Origin: Alphaproteobacteria bacterium | GTDB taxonomy: Bacteria; Pseudomonadota; Alphaproteobacteria; Micropepsales; Micropepsaceae | Assembly (NCBI GenBank): GCA_947475445.1 | Contig: CANJLC010000001.1 | Coordinates: forward strand, 310,001-374,000 | Direction of reading: 5' to 3' | Length of the DNA stretch: 64,000 nt | Part shown: piece by piece, positions 43,723 through 54,393 of the stretch | Numbering within the stretch: the stretch's first letter is position 1 | How the letters are laid out: each line of letters begins with the position of its first letter | Notes under the pieces: model-generated | Databases searched by the model: none | What the model was told of the DNA's origin: nothing | What the model saw: the letters and a program-made list of their open reading frames with translations, nothing else | Program-made: the position numbers and the translations under genes

Positions 43723-44012
43723 GGCGATCGGGGCACGCCCATGGGTCCGCCGCCGGGACTTTGCGGCATCGCCATCTGGCGGCAGGTGCCGAAGCCCGCG
43801 CCCCAGCCGCTGCGATAGGCCTGGTTGGCGCGATACGCCTCTTCATCGCGGGTGGGGCCGGACTCGCGGGGGTTGGCCCCGTTCAGGCTGGCCGAGGCGC
43901 AGCCATCCGAATAGCCGGCGCGATAATCGGGCGAATTGCGCAGCGCCCGGTCGGCGGCGCTGGAGCAGGCCGCCAGCGGCAGCAACAGGCAGAGCAGCAT
44001 CAGCTTGCGCAT
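43719..44012 (-). CDS. Small lipoprotein, unknown
   Basis: This 97-aa protein has a type II signal peptide with the lipobox LAAC (MRKLMLLCLLLPLAAC). The mature part is short and polar, with two Cys (DGCASAS and FGTCRQM) and several Tyr/Gly in DYRAGYSDG and RSGWGAGFG. It ends in a Gly/Pro tail. It should be lipidated by Lgt and anchored to a membrane. No function can be assigned. Confidence 0.75.
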   Translation of the reverse strand: MRKLMLLCLLLPLAACSSAADRALRNSPDYRAGYSDGCASASLNGANPRESGPTRDEEAYRANQAYRSGWGAGFGTCRQMAMPQSPGGGPMGVPRSP

Positions 44013-44095
44013 GGCGGTGTCCGGATTTGTGACAATTTCATTTTACCCCGGATTAAGACCGATTGATGCAAAATGCACGCAATAAAGGGGTCGAG

Positions 44096-44620
44096 ATGGA
44101 ACTGGACAGTCTTTCCGAGGTGCGCATCCTGCTGGTCGCCAGCAAGGGCTCGTCCACCCAAATCCTGCGCACCGTCTTTGCCATCGCCGGCATCACCAAG
44201 CTCGTCATGGTGGATGAACCGCGCCGGGCCATCGAGATGCTTTGCATCGAGAATTTCCACGCGGTTTTCGTGGAAGGGGCGATGGAGCAGGACGGCATGC
44301 CCTTCGCCCTGGCGGCGCGGCGCCTGCCGGCGCTGCTCAACCCCATGATTCCGATTTTCGCCGTGTTTCCGGAAGCCCGCAAACGCGATGTCGAAACCGC
44401 CCGCGATTTGGGCGTCAATGACGTGATTTGCCGCCCGGTCAGCCCCAAGACCGTGATGACCAAGCTTCGCGCCGCTCTGGCGGCGCCGCGGCCCTTTATC
44501 GCTGCGCCCAGCTTTTTCGGCCCGGACCGCCGGTCCGCCTCGCGGGTCGCGCCAGTGCCCGGCGCGGAACGCCGCGCACGCGCCGCCCGCAAGACCAAGG
44601 TCACGGTCGCCCTGGTCTGA
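44096..44620 (+). CDS. Degenerate receiver-domain protein (pseudo-receiver)
   Basis: This 174-aa protein has a receiver fold over residues 8-135 but lacks every catalytic residue. The acidic pair is Ala15-Ser16 (ILLVAS), the phospho-Asp is Glu60 (AVFVEGAMEQDG), the Thr site is Phe91 and the Lys is Arg113 (CRPVSP). The C-terminal tail has FFGPDRR, a motif found in stand-alone alphaproteobacterial regulators, and ends in a basic stretch. It cannot be phosphorylated normally and may act as a fixed-state adaptor. ATG 44096 has AAAGGGG upstream; ATG 44066 is possible. Confidence 0.8.
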   Translation: MELDSLSEVRILLVASKGSSTQILRTVFAIAGITKLVMVDEPRRAIEMLCIENFHAVFVEGAMEQDGMPFALAARRLPALLNPMIPIFAVFPEARKRDVETARDLGVNDVICRPVSPKTVMTKLRAALAAPRPFIAAPSFFGPDRRSASRVAPVPGAERRARAARKTKVTVALV

Positions 44621-44662
44621 GCGGCAGCGTTTTTCGCGGCCCCTTCATTCACAATCCCATAG

Positions 44663-44935
44663 TCAGCTGCGGCTTTGCGCGCGGGCCTTGATGCTGGCGG
44701 CGATGTCGGCCCGCATTTGTTCCAGGCGGACGCCGTCAATCGAAAGAAGGGGGCCGCCGGCACATGCTTCCTGGCCTACACAGGCACTGCCCGGACGCGA
44801 GAGACCAGTAACGGTCCAGGCCTTTCCAATGGCAGGAAGCTCTATGCCGGCGCCGGGTCTTCCCAGGCCCAGGTCAGGCTCATGTGGCGTCAAGAGAGAC
44901 ACCAGCCCAACCCAGAACACAGCCCGGAAAATCAT
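44663..44935 (-). CDS. Small membrane-anchored protein, unknown (DUF5330-like layout)
   Basis: This 90-aa protein starts with one hydrophobic helix (MIFRAVFWVGLVSLLTP) followed by HEPDLGLGRPG. Two Cys in GSACVGQEACAGG precede a C-terminal helix (MRADIAASIKARAQ). The helix-then-CxxxxxC layout resembles small alphaproteobacterial proteins such as DUF5330. That match is by appearance only. AAGG lies 8 nt before the ATG. Confidence 0.6.
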   Translation of the reverse strand: MIFRAVFWVGLVSLLTPHEPDLGLGRPGAGIELPAIGKAWTVTGLSRPGSACVGQEACAGGPLLSIDGVRLEQMRADIAASIKARAQSRS

Positions 44936-45261
44936 CTGAACGCCTTCTTGCTACGACGCGAGAAGGATGTACCGGGATCTTTTTCCGCGGCCTGAAGCCT
45001 TTCGATAAACTTGCAACTAACCGCCCCTGCCCATGGCGCTTCCTCACCATGAGGGAAACGCTGCCTTGCGCCGAACGCTCCGCTTCGATTCAAATTCGCC
45101 GCGCGATTGAATCTCTATTGCCTAAAATTGCAGGCAATTTGCCGGGCAGGCGGGATTCATCTGGATTTTTGATGATAACGGAAATTTACCCTGCACCGCC
45201 GGCGGAACATTTGGCTGCGCGCCAACGGGCCTGTTGCAATAGGTTTCCCGGAACGGGGTGT
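44936..45261. other. 326-nt intergenic stretch with inverted repeats and GANTC sites
   Basis: No convincing gene is visible. GATTCAA (45087-45093) and TTGAATC (45107-45113) form an inverted repeat whose arms are both GANTC sites. ATTGCCT/AGGCAAT (45117-45123 with 45132-45138) forms a hairpin right after it. A third GANTC site lies at 45154. The stretch may hold the promoter of the 44663-44935 gene and the 3' end of the kinase message. Confidence 0.5.
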
Positions 45262-46809
45262 TCAGGCGGCGGGAACTGTGATGACGGCCGTGAGGCCTTC
45301 GCCCGAAATGCTTTCGATCGCCAGGGTGCCGCCATGCAGCTCGGCAAAGGCCTTGACCAGGGTGAGGCCCAGCCCCGCGCCCTTGGCGTGATCGGCGACG
45401 CGGCCGGCATGCTCGAAGGGTTGCAGGATGCGGTTCAAGTCGGATTCCGCCACGCCTGGGCCATTGTCGGAGATGCTCAGGCGCACAAAGCCGCCGTCGG
45501 AAAACGCGCTCAAATCTATGCGGCCGCCCTTCTGGGTGAAGGTCACCGCATTGTCGATCAGCGCATTGAGCATGCTGGTCAGCACGCTTTCATCCGCCAT
45601 CGCCATCAACCCCACCGGGCAGGCGTCGGCATTGATGACGATATCCTTGACGCTGGCCCGGGCGACGAAATTCTCGCGCGCCAGCCACAGCAGGCCGCCC
45701 GCATCCACCGGCATTTTCTGCAGGTCATAGCGGCCCGCCGAGATCTTGGTGAGGTCCATGATCTGGTTGAGCATGTTGAACAAATTGGTGCCGCCCTGGT
45801 GGATCAGGCCAGCATATTCGCGGATCTGCTCCGGCCCCAGATTGTCGGCCAGCGTCGTCATCAGGTCGGAAAAGCCAAGGATGGCGTTCAACGGCGTCTT
45901 GAGTTCGTGACTCATGGTCCGCAGCAGCATGGTCTTGGCGTTGTTGGCCTGGGCAGACGCCTGGTCGAGCCGCTTGGTGAGGTCGGAGAGGTAGCCGGTC
46001 TGGCGCGCGGCTTCGTTCTTGGTGTGCTCCAGCGCGTGCTGCGCCTGGGCCAGGGCATCCTCGGCGCGGGTCTTTTCGGTGATGTCGGTGAAGACAACGG
46101 CGCGGCCGCCATCGGGCGTGGCGCAGTCGCGCACCAGGAACGCAGCGCCGGAGGCGGTCTGCAGCGTATCGGCGGAATTCTTCTGGCGGTGGTTGCGCAA
46201 GCGGCGCGCGATCCATTCATCGGCCGGGCAATCGAATACGAGCCGGCCACTTTGCACGATGTCGCGGATGATGACTTCAAAGGTCTTGCCGCGCAGCGCC
46301 ACCAGCGGCTTGCCGGCAAGAAGTGCATATTGCTCGTTGCCGGTGACGAACTGGTCCCTGGAATCATAGAAGGCGAAGGCATCGGCGGAAAGCCGGATCG
46401 CTTCTTCCAGCCGCGCCAGCTGGTGCCGCTCATGCGTGACATCGTTCCACAGCAGGATGGCGCCGCCATGCCCGTCGCGGCGGGCCTTGATCTCCACAAT
46501 GCGGCCATCGGCCAGCGCCACATCCAGTGGCGCCCAGGCGCCCGGCGCCAGCTGCCCCATGCGCAGGTCGATGAAAGCCTCAATGCCATCCTTGAGCTGG
46601 GACGGCGCGATCCCCGGCAGTTCCAGCCGGATGATGTCTTCGTAAGACAGGCCGGTCAGTTGTTCACGCGGCGGCAAGCCGCGAATGAAGTGGTTGAGGT
46701 GGGCGTTGGCGAACGTCAGGCGGCCCGCGGTGTCGAACATGGTGATGGCGATGCGCAGGGCATGCAGCGAATCGAGCAGCTGGGCAGGCCCAACCGTTTC
46801 GCATGTCAT
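45262..46809 (-). CDS. Cytoplasmic PAS-domain sensor histidine kinase
   Basis: This 515-aa kinase has no membrane helix. It holds two PAS-like domains (residues 8-125, ALRIAITMFDTAGRLTFAN, and 130-250, AIRLSADAFAFYDSRDQFVTGN) and a coiled-coil linker. HisKA reads TMSHELKTPLNAILGFSDLM. The HATPase shows ALIDNAVTFTQKGG, DNGPGV and KGAGLGLTLVKAFAELHGG. TPLNAILGFS is the PleC/DivJ class of histidine box. ATG 46809 is used; TTG 46830 is possible. It is divergent from a second such kinase. Confidence 0.9.
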   Translation of the reverse strand: MTCETVGPAQLLDSLHALRIAITMFDTAGRLTFANAHLNHFIRGLPPREQLTGLSYEDIIRLELPGIAPSQLKDGIEAFIDLRMGQLAPGAWAPLDVALADGRIVEIKARRDGHGGAILLWNDVTHERHQLARLEEAIRLSADAFAFYDSRDQFVTGNEQYALLAGKPLVALRGKTFEVIIRDIVQSGRLVFDCPADEWIARRLRNHRQKNSADTLQTASGAAFLVRDCATPDGGRAVVFTDITEKTRAEDALAQAQHALEHTKNEAARQTGYLSDLTKRLDQASAQANNAKTMLLRTMSHELKTPLNAILGFSDLMTTLADNLGPEQIREYAGLIHQGGTNLFNMLNQIMDLTKISAGRYDLQKMPVDAGGLLWLARENFVARASVKDIVINADACPVGLMAMADESVLTSMLNALIDNAVTFTQKGGRIDLSAFSDGGFVRLSISDNGPGVAESDLNRILQPFEHAGRVADHAKGAGLGLTLVKAFAELHGGTLAIESISGEGLTAVITVPAA

Positions 46810-47036
46810 CCCTGCCTGCAAATGCTGCAAGTTTCACCCGCCCGCCGTGTAGGGGGCAGTTTGCCTGCCGCCCAGTTGCGGAATGGTTAGAGAAGCAGGG
46901 GCGAATCGGGCTCTGATGGCCTTCGCGGGCCGCAAAGCTTGTGGATAGCCTAACGCAGGCCCGCCGCGTTCAAGTTTCGTTAAAGTTTGGGTGGCGAAAC
47001 TCGCTGCTCCAGTCATTTGCGGGATTTCAAAGCTTA

Positions 47037-48743
<1,707 letters not shown>

Positions 48744-48760
48744 TCGTCTAAAAGCCTTGC

Positions 48761-49099
48761 ATGACCACAACGCCGCGTCTCAAGGCCGGGATTTTCGTGC
48801 GCGCGCTGATAAGGCGCGCGGAAGCCGCCGGGGCATCGGCCTTCATCGTCCGCAAAGGCAATGAAGAGGCCGGGGCCATCATCCTCAAGCTCTCCAAGCT
48901 GGACGGCAATTGCCTGGTGCTGAACCAGGCGCGCGACGGCAAGGGCGAACTGGTCTGGGCCAGGCCTCTGGGCGAATGGGGCGAGGAACCGCGCGCCCAT
49001 CAGTGGTTCGAAAAGCAGATCAAGTTCGATCCCGATTTGTGGATTTTGGAAATTGAAGACCGCGAAGGCCGGGCCTTCGTCGATGAAAAAATCGTCTAG
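48761..49099 (+). CDS. DUF1491 family protein
   Basis: This 112-aa protein fits DUF1491, a small family found in Alphaproteobacteria. Visible segments are LKAGIFVRALIRRAEAAGASAFIVRKGNEEAGAIILKL, WARPLGEWGE and a C-terminal DPDLWILEIEDREGRAFVDE. It is soluble, and no reaction is known. It begins 17 nt after the DivJ-like kinase and ends 8 nt before the next gene. Confidence 0.88.
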   Translation: MTTTPRLKAGIFVRALIRRAEAAGASAFIVRKGNEEAGAIILKLSKLDGNCLVLNQARDGKGELVWARPLGEWGEEPRAHQWFEKQIKFDPDLWILEIEDREGRAFVDEKIV

Positions 49100-49107
49100 G
49101 AAACGCC

Positions 49108-49605
49108 ATGAACCAGCAATCGCTCACCATGCTCATGGCCGTGCTGGTCATCCTGCCGCTGCTCTATTTCCGCTTCCGCAAGATGCTGAAGCCCCGGCGG
49201 CTGAAGCTGCGCACTCTGTGGGTGCGGCCCGTCATCATGATCGTGGCGGCCTGCGCCCTGCTGGTGTCCGCGCCACCGCAAATTGCGGACGCATCCTGGT
49301 TTGCGGCCGCCGCTTTTGCCGGCCTGCTGGGCGGCTGGTACTGGGGCACGCTGACCAGGCTGCATTTGCATCCTGAAGACGGCACGCTGATGTCCACCGG
49401 CTCCCAGGCCGGCATGATCGTGCTGGTGCTGCTGCTGGTTTTCCGCATGGGCATGCGCGCCGTGGTCAATCTGGAAGCCGAATCGCTGCATTGGAATACG
49501 GCGCTGCTGACCGATGTTGTGATCGTTTTCAGCGCCCTGCTGTTTTCGGTGCAAGGGCTCGAGATTTTCCTGCGGGCCCGCCGCATGATGAAAGCGCGGG
49601 CCTGA
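49108..49605 (+). CDS. CcdC/DUF1453-like membrane protein
   Basis: This 165-aa protein has about five hydrophobic helices and a short basic loop after the first (YFRFRKMLKPRRLKLRTLWVRP). This pattern recalls the CcdC/DUF1453 family, named from a Bacillus gene near cytochrome c biogenesis genes. AGGAAAC precedes the ATG. It is probably in one operon with the DUF1491 gene. Confidence 0.75.
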   Translation: MNQQSLTMLMAVLVILPLLYFRFRKMLKPRRLKLRTLWVRPVIMIVAACALLVSAPPQIADASWFAAAAFAGLLGGWYWGTLTRLHLHPEDGTLMSTGSQAGMIVLVLLLVFRMGMRAVVNLEAESLHWNTALLTDVVIVFSALLFSVQGLEIFLRARRMMKARA

Positions 49606-49647
49606 TTTGGGTTGCCCGATGCGGCCGCGGCTGCTAACCCGTGCCGC

Positions 49648-51209
<1,562 letters not shown>

Positions 51210-51213
<4 letters not shown>

Positions 51214-51761
51214 GCGGCGTGGCTCCAGCGGCGCAATTCGCGCGCGGCTTCCACGGAGGAAATCGCGTCAAAGGCGTCCAGCCGTCCATAACAGGCGGCA
51301 ATATCGCCGCGCGGCTGGGACAGCAGCGCCAGGCTGGAAAAGACGGCGCGGTTCAGGCCCATCGCCTTGCAGGCCACCGCCAGGGCATGGCCGCTTTCAT
51401 CTTCCAGTATTTCACAGGCAAGGTTTTCGGGAATGCCCAGGGCGCGGGCGAAGCGCGGAACGACGCTGTCACCATTGCGGGCGGCATCCACCAAGGCGCG
51501 GTCCTGGGCTTCGCGCGGCAGTATGCGCGCCGACAATTCCGGATCGGAGTATAAGCGCACCCGCAAACGGGCGCGGGTATCGTCATCCACTTCGCGCGCG
51601 GCGCGCGACAGCAGCGCTTCGCAAGTCGCCCGCATATCCGTGGGGCAATCCTGCGGCCAGTCGGTGAGAAGGCCGGCAACTTCCTCGGCCAGGGCGGCGC
51701 GCATGGCGGGGCCCTGGTTGGCGAGTTCAAGCAGGTTTATCAGGCGCTGTGTTCCGGTCAT
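51210..51761 (-). CDS. DUF2336 domain-containing protein
   Basis: This 183-aa helical protein fits DUF2336, an alphaproteobacterial family related to HEAT-like helical bundles and of no known reaction. Segments are ALLSRAAREVDDDTRARLRVRLYSDPELSARIL and RNGDSVVPRFARALGIPENLACEILEDESGHALAVACKAMGLNRAVFSSLALL. Its start lies 72 nt from a perfect CtrA-type box, so cell-cycle control is plausible. Confidence 0.83.
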
Positions 51762-51832
51762 GGCGCCAGCATGGCGCGGGCGGCTTAACGATTCGTTTGC
51801 GGTGATTTTGCAGGGCTTCCGGGCGGCGATGC

Positions 51833-51847
51833 TTAACGGCGAGTTAA
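51833..51847 (-). promoter_or_regulatory. CtrA-type binding box upstream of the DUF2336 gene
   Basis: TTAA-CGGCGAG-TTAA is a perfect TTAA-N7-TTAA match. It covers the stop codon of the decarboxylase gene and lies 72-86 nt before the DUF2336 ATG on the minus strand, a normal promoter distance. Another TTAAC lies at 51785-51789. Confidence 0.55.
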
Positions 51848-53013
51848 TCGCCGATCATTGCCCAGGCATCGGGATAATAGCCGTTGAAGCTGGAACGCGA
51901 CGAAACGGTGTATGCGCCCATGGCGTCGAACAGCACGAAATCGCCATTGGCGATGCTGTCGGGCAGCAAGGCGGGGCGCGGCAGAACATCGGCGCTGTCG
52001 CAGGTGGGACCATAGACGCGGAAGGGGCGTTTCTCGCCGGTCAGTGTCTTGGCCTTGCCCTTGGCGTCCAGCGTGATGCCGGTGGCGGGATAGTCCTCGT
52101 CGAAACCGGCAAAGCGCTGCTCGTCGAAGCTGCCATAGATTCCGTCATTGATGTAAAGCCGGTCGCCGCGGCGCATCACCACCTGCGTCACCAGGGAAAT
52201 GCCCTGCGCCACCAGGGCGCGGCCCGGTTCGCACATTACCGGCAGACTGGGGCGCTCCATGTTGCTGAGCGCTTCCTTGATCATGTCGAAATACCAGTGA
52301 TAGGGCGGCGCTTCCTGTCCGGCATACGAAGTGGGGAATCCGCCGCCGATATCCAGCGCGGCAATCTCGACGCCCGCCATGGTGATGGTGCGCTGGGCGA
52401 TTTCGATCGCCTGGGCATAGGAAAATGGCGACAGGCATTGCGAGCCGACATGGAAGGTGAGGCAGGGCGCGGCGCCGGAGGCCTTGACCTTGTGCAACAG
52501 CTTGGCGGCTTCTTCCGGGCGGCAGCCATATTTGCTGGACATTTCCAGCAGCGCGCCGCCCAGCGACGCCACCAGGCGCACAAAGATGCGTAGCTTTTTG
52601 GGATTGCCGGTTTCGGCCAACAGCTTGGCCAGCTCGGCTTCGCTGTCCACCACGTAATCCGTCACGCCATGCTGTTCGAACGCCGCCTTGGCCTGTCCGG
52701 GAAGGCGCACCGGCGCCATGAAGTGGCAGATGGCGTCCGGATAAAGCGATTTGACGATTTCGATCTCGCCCAGCGAGGCGGTGTCGAAATGGCGGATGCC
52801 CGATTTCCACAATTGCTCGATGGCGACGGGATGGGGATTGGCTTTCAGCGCATACAGCACATCGCCGGGAAAATCCGTCAGAAAGGTCTTGGCCGCCGCG
52901 GCGAATTTTTCCGGCTGGACCAGGTAAAGCGGCTCGCTGGGCTTCAGGCTTTCAATCGCCTTGAGGGCGGAAGCAAAGCGCGGCATGGCATCGATGCGGA
53001 CGGTCGCGTTCAT
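51844..53013 (-). CDS. Fold-type III PLP decarboxylase (ornithine/lysine decarboxylase-like)
   Basis: This 389-aa enzyme has the alanine-racemase-like barrel. It shows the PLP lysine in VLYALKANPHP, FHVGSQCLSPFSY, LDIGGGFPTSY, CEPGRALVAQG and the C-terminal substrate motif YGPTCDSADVLPRPALLP. These match eukaryote-type ornithine decarboxylases, which make putrescine. Some bacterial members take lysine or both. ATG 53013 gives MNATVRID. Its last codons hold a CtrA-type box. Confidence 0.9.
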   Translation of the reverse strand: MNATVRIDAMPRFASALKAIESLKPSEPLYLVQPEKFAAAAKTFLTDFPGDVLYALKANPHPVAIEQLWKSGIRHFDTASLGEIEIVKSLYPDAICHFMAPVRLPGQAKAAFEQHGVTDYVVDSEAELAKLLAETGNPKKLRIFVRLVASLGGALLEMSSKYGCRPEEAAKLLHKVKASGAAPCLTFHVGSQCLSPFSYAQAIEIAQRTITMAGVEIAALDIGGGFPTSYAGQEAPPYHWYFDMIKEALSNMERPSLPVMCEPGRALVAQGISLVTQVVMRRGDRLYINDGIYGSFDEQRFAGFDEDYPATGITLDAKGKAKTLTGEKRPFRVYGPTCDSADVLPRPALLPDSIANGDFVLFDAMGAYTVSSRSSFNGYYPDAWAMIGD

Positions 53014-53053
53014 GTCCGTTCTTTGGGGCAAGCGGGCCGTCAAGGCAAGAAAG

Positions 53054-53083
53054 AAAAAGGCGGCCTTCGCGAGCCGCCTTTTT
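53054..53083 (-). terminator. Bidirectional intrinsic terminator
   Basis: AAAAAGGCGGC (53054-53064) pairs with GCCGCCTTTTT (53073-53083) over an 8-nt loop. T-runs flank the stem on both strands. It lies 16 nt after the Spy-like gene stop on the minus strand and separates that gene from the decarboxylase. Confidence 0.85.
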
Positions 53084-53099
53084 CACAGTTCCGTGACGA

Positions 53100-53750
53100 T
53101 CAGTGAAGCGGCGGCCCGTCTGGTCCGCCGGGCATGCCATGCCCGCCCGGGCCTTGCATCGGGCCCTGCTGGCCGCCGCGGTGCATAAAGGCGGCCCGGT
53201 GCATCATGCCGCCACGGCCGCCGCGCCCGGTTTGATCCAGGGTGCTTTTCTGGGCCTGCGACAGGGAATTGTAGAATGCATCCAGAGCAGGACGTTCCGC
53301 CTGGATATCGGTGAGGCGCTGCTTGAGCCTGTCCTCCTGCCGCGCCATGCGCTCGGCGGGGCTGGGCCTCTGGTCAAGGTTCTGGGCGGCCGGACGCTGG
53401 GCGCACTGGCCGGCACGGCGCTTTGCGATGTCGAGCTTGACGTTCTTCCAGCGCTGGAAAGAGGCTTGCTGCGCCGAGGTCAGTTCAAGCTTGGTTTCGA
53501 GAAAGGCCAGCTGCGCCGTCTGGCGGGCGACGCCATCCTTGCACATCTGCTGCATGCGGGCTGCCATGTCGCCCGGCGCACCGCCGCGCATCATGCCGCG
53601 CTGCTGGCCGGGACCATTCTGCTGCGCCATCATCAAGGGCTTGCGGGCATCGGAGCCGGGCTGGGCATTGGCGCTGGAAATGACAAAGGCTGTCGCCGCT
53701 GCGCCGCACAGCGCCAGCGATGCCAGCACGGGAATAAGGGCTTTTCGCAT
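53100..53750 (-). CDS. Spy/CpxP-like periplasmic protein (LTxxQ)
   Basis: This 216-aa protein has a signal peptide (MRKALIPVLASLALCGAAATAFVISSANA). The helical body has an LTxxQ motif (LTSAQQASFQRW) and a second helix LTDIQAERPALDAFYNSLSQAQKSTLDQ. Both ends of the mature protein are rich in Met, Gly and His (MMHRAAFMHRGGQ). Spy-like proteins are periplasmic chaperones induced by envelope or metal stress. The Met/His content suggests metal contact. ATG 53750 was chosen for the signal peptide. Confidence 0.83.
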   Translation of the reverse strand: MRKALIPVLASLALCGAAATAFVISSANAQPGSDARKPLMMAQQNGPGQQRGMMRGGAPGDMAARMQQMCKDGVARQTAQLAFLETKLELTSAQQASFQRWKNVKLDIAKRRAGQCAQRPAAQNLDQRPSPAERMARQEDRLKQRLTDIQAERPALDAFYNSLSQAQKSTLDQTGRGGRGGMMHRAAFMHRGGQQGPMQGPGGHGMPGGPDGPPLH

Positions 53751-53883
53751 GGGAAATGACTCCATCTGGGAAATGTGACGCCAGTCTTGGCAGGTGCTAC
53801 CTGAACCGGACATGAATGTCCGGCTTTTCATCATTGCGATGCTGTAATGCACTGTAGGATTTTGGCCCACAAATGGGACAAAG

Positions 53884-54393
53884 TCAGCGCGAGGCGCGCA
53901 GCTCGCGGATGGTTTTTTTGCCGTCGCTGCTGGGCTGGTAGACGTTGGTCATCTCGCCCAGGGCCCGTGCGAAATCCTCCAGCTTGAAGGTGTCGGGCAC
54001 GACCCAGGCATCGAAACCCACCCGGTGCTGGTAGTTGATCTGGTCGAACAGGAAATCGCCCACAGCGCGGATTTCGCCCGTGAAGCCCAGCCTGGTACGC
54101 AGCATGCGGGCCCAGGAAAAAGCGCGGCCGTCGCGGAAGACGGGAAATTCCAGAGCCACCAGCGACAGGCGATTGATGTCGCCGCCCAGCTTTTCCGGGG
54201 ACTCGCTGGCTTTCAGCAGCACGCCGATGGGCGTGTTGCGCGCCAGCAGCGCATCGCGATCCTTCTGGAAACGCTCCAGGGACACCAGCACGGCTCCATC
54301 CGGCAGGGCGGCATCGTCAGCCACCGGCGCATAGCTATCGGCAATGAAAGCGCCCCCCTCTTCCTTATCAATAACTTTGATCAGCTTGCTCAC
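53884..54393 (-). CDS. DUF934 family protein of the sulfite reductase operon
   Basis: This 169-aa protein fits DUF934, which nearly always follows a sulfite reductase gene in Alphaproteobacteria. Segments are GVLLKASESPEKLGGDINRLSLVALEFPVFRDGRAFSWARMLRTRLGFTGEIRAVGDFLFDQI and YQPSSDGKKTIRELR. The conserved role in sulfate assimilation is inferred from context; no reaction is known. It overlaps cysI by 4 nt. Confidence 0.9.
   Translation of the reverse strand: MSKLIKVIDKEEGGAFIADSYAPVADDAALPDGAVLVSLERFQKDRDALLARNTPIGVLLKASESPEKLGGDINRLSLVALEFPVFRDGRAFSWARMLRTRLGFTGEIRAVGDFLFDQINYQHRVGFDAWVVPDTFKLEDFARALGEMTNVYQPSSDGKKTIRELRASR

Noticed and set aside
44884-46890. 668-aa plus-strand frame
   Set aside because: It covers the opposite strand of the PAS kinase and the gene-free stretch before it; composition is shadow-like.
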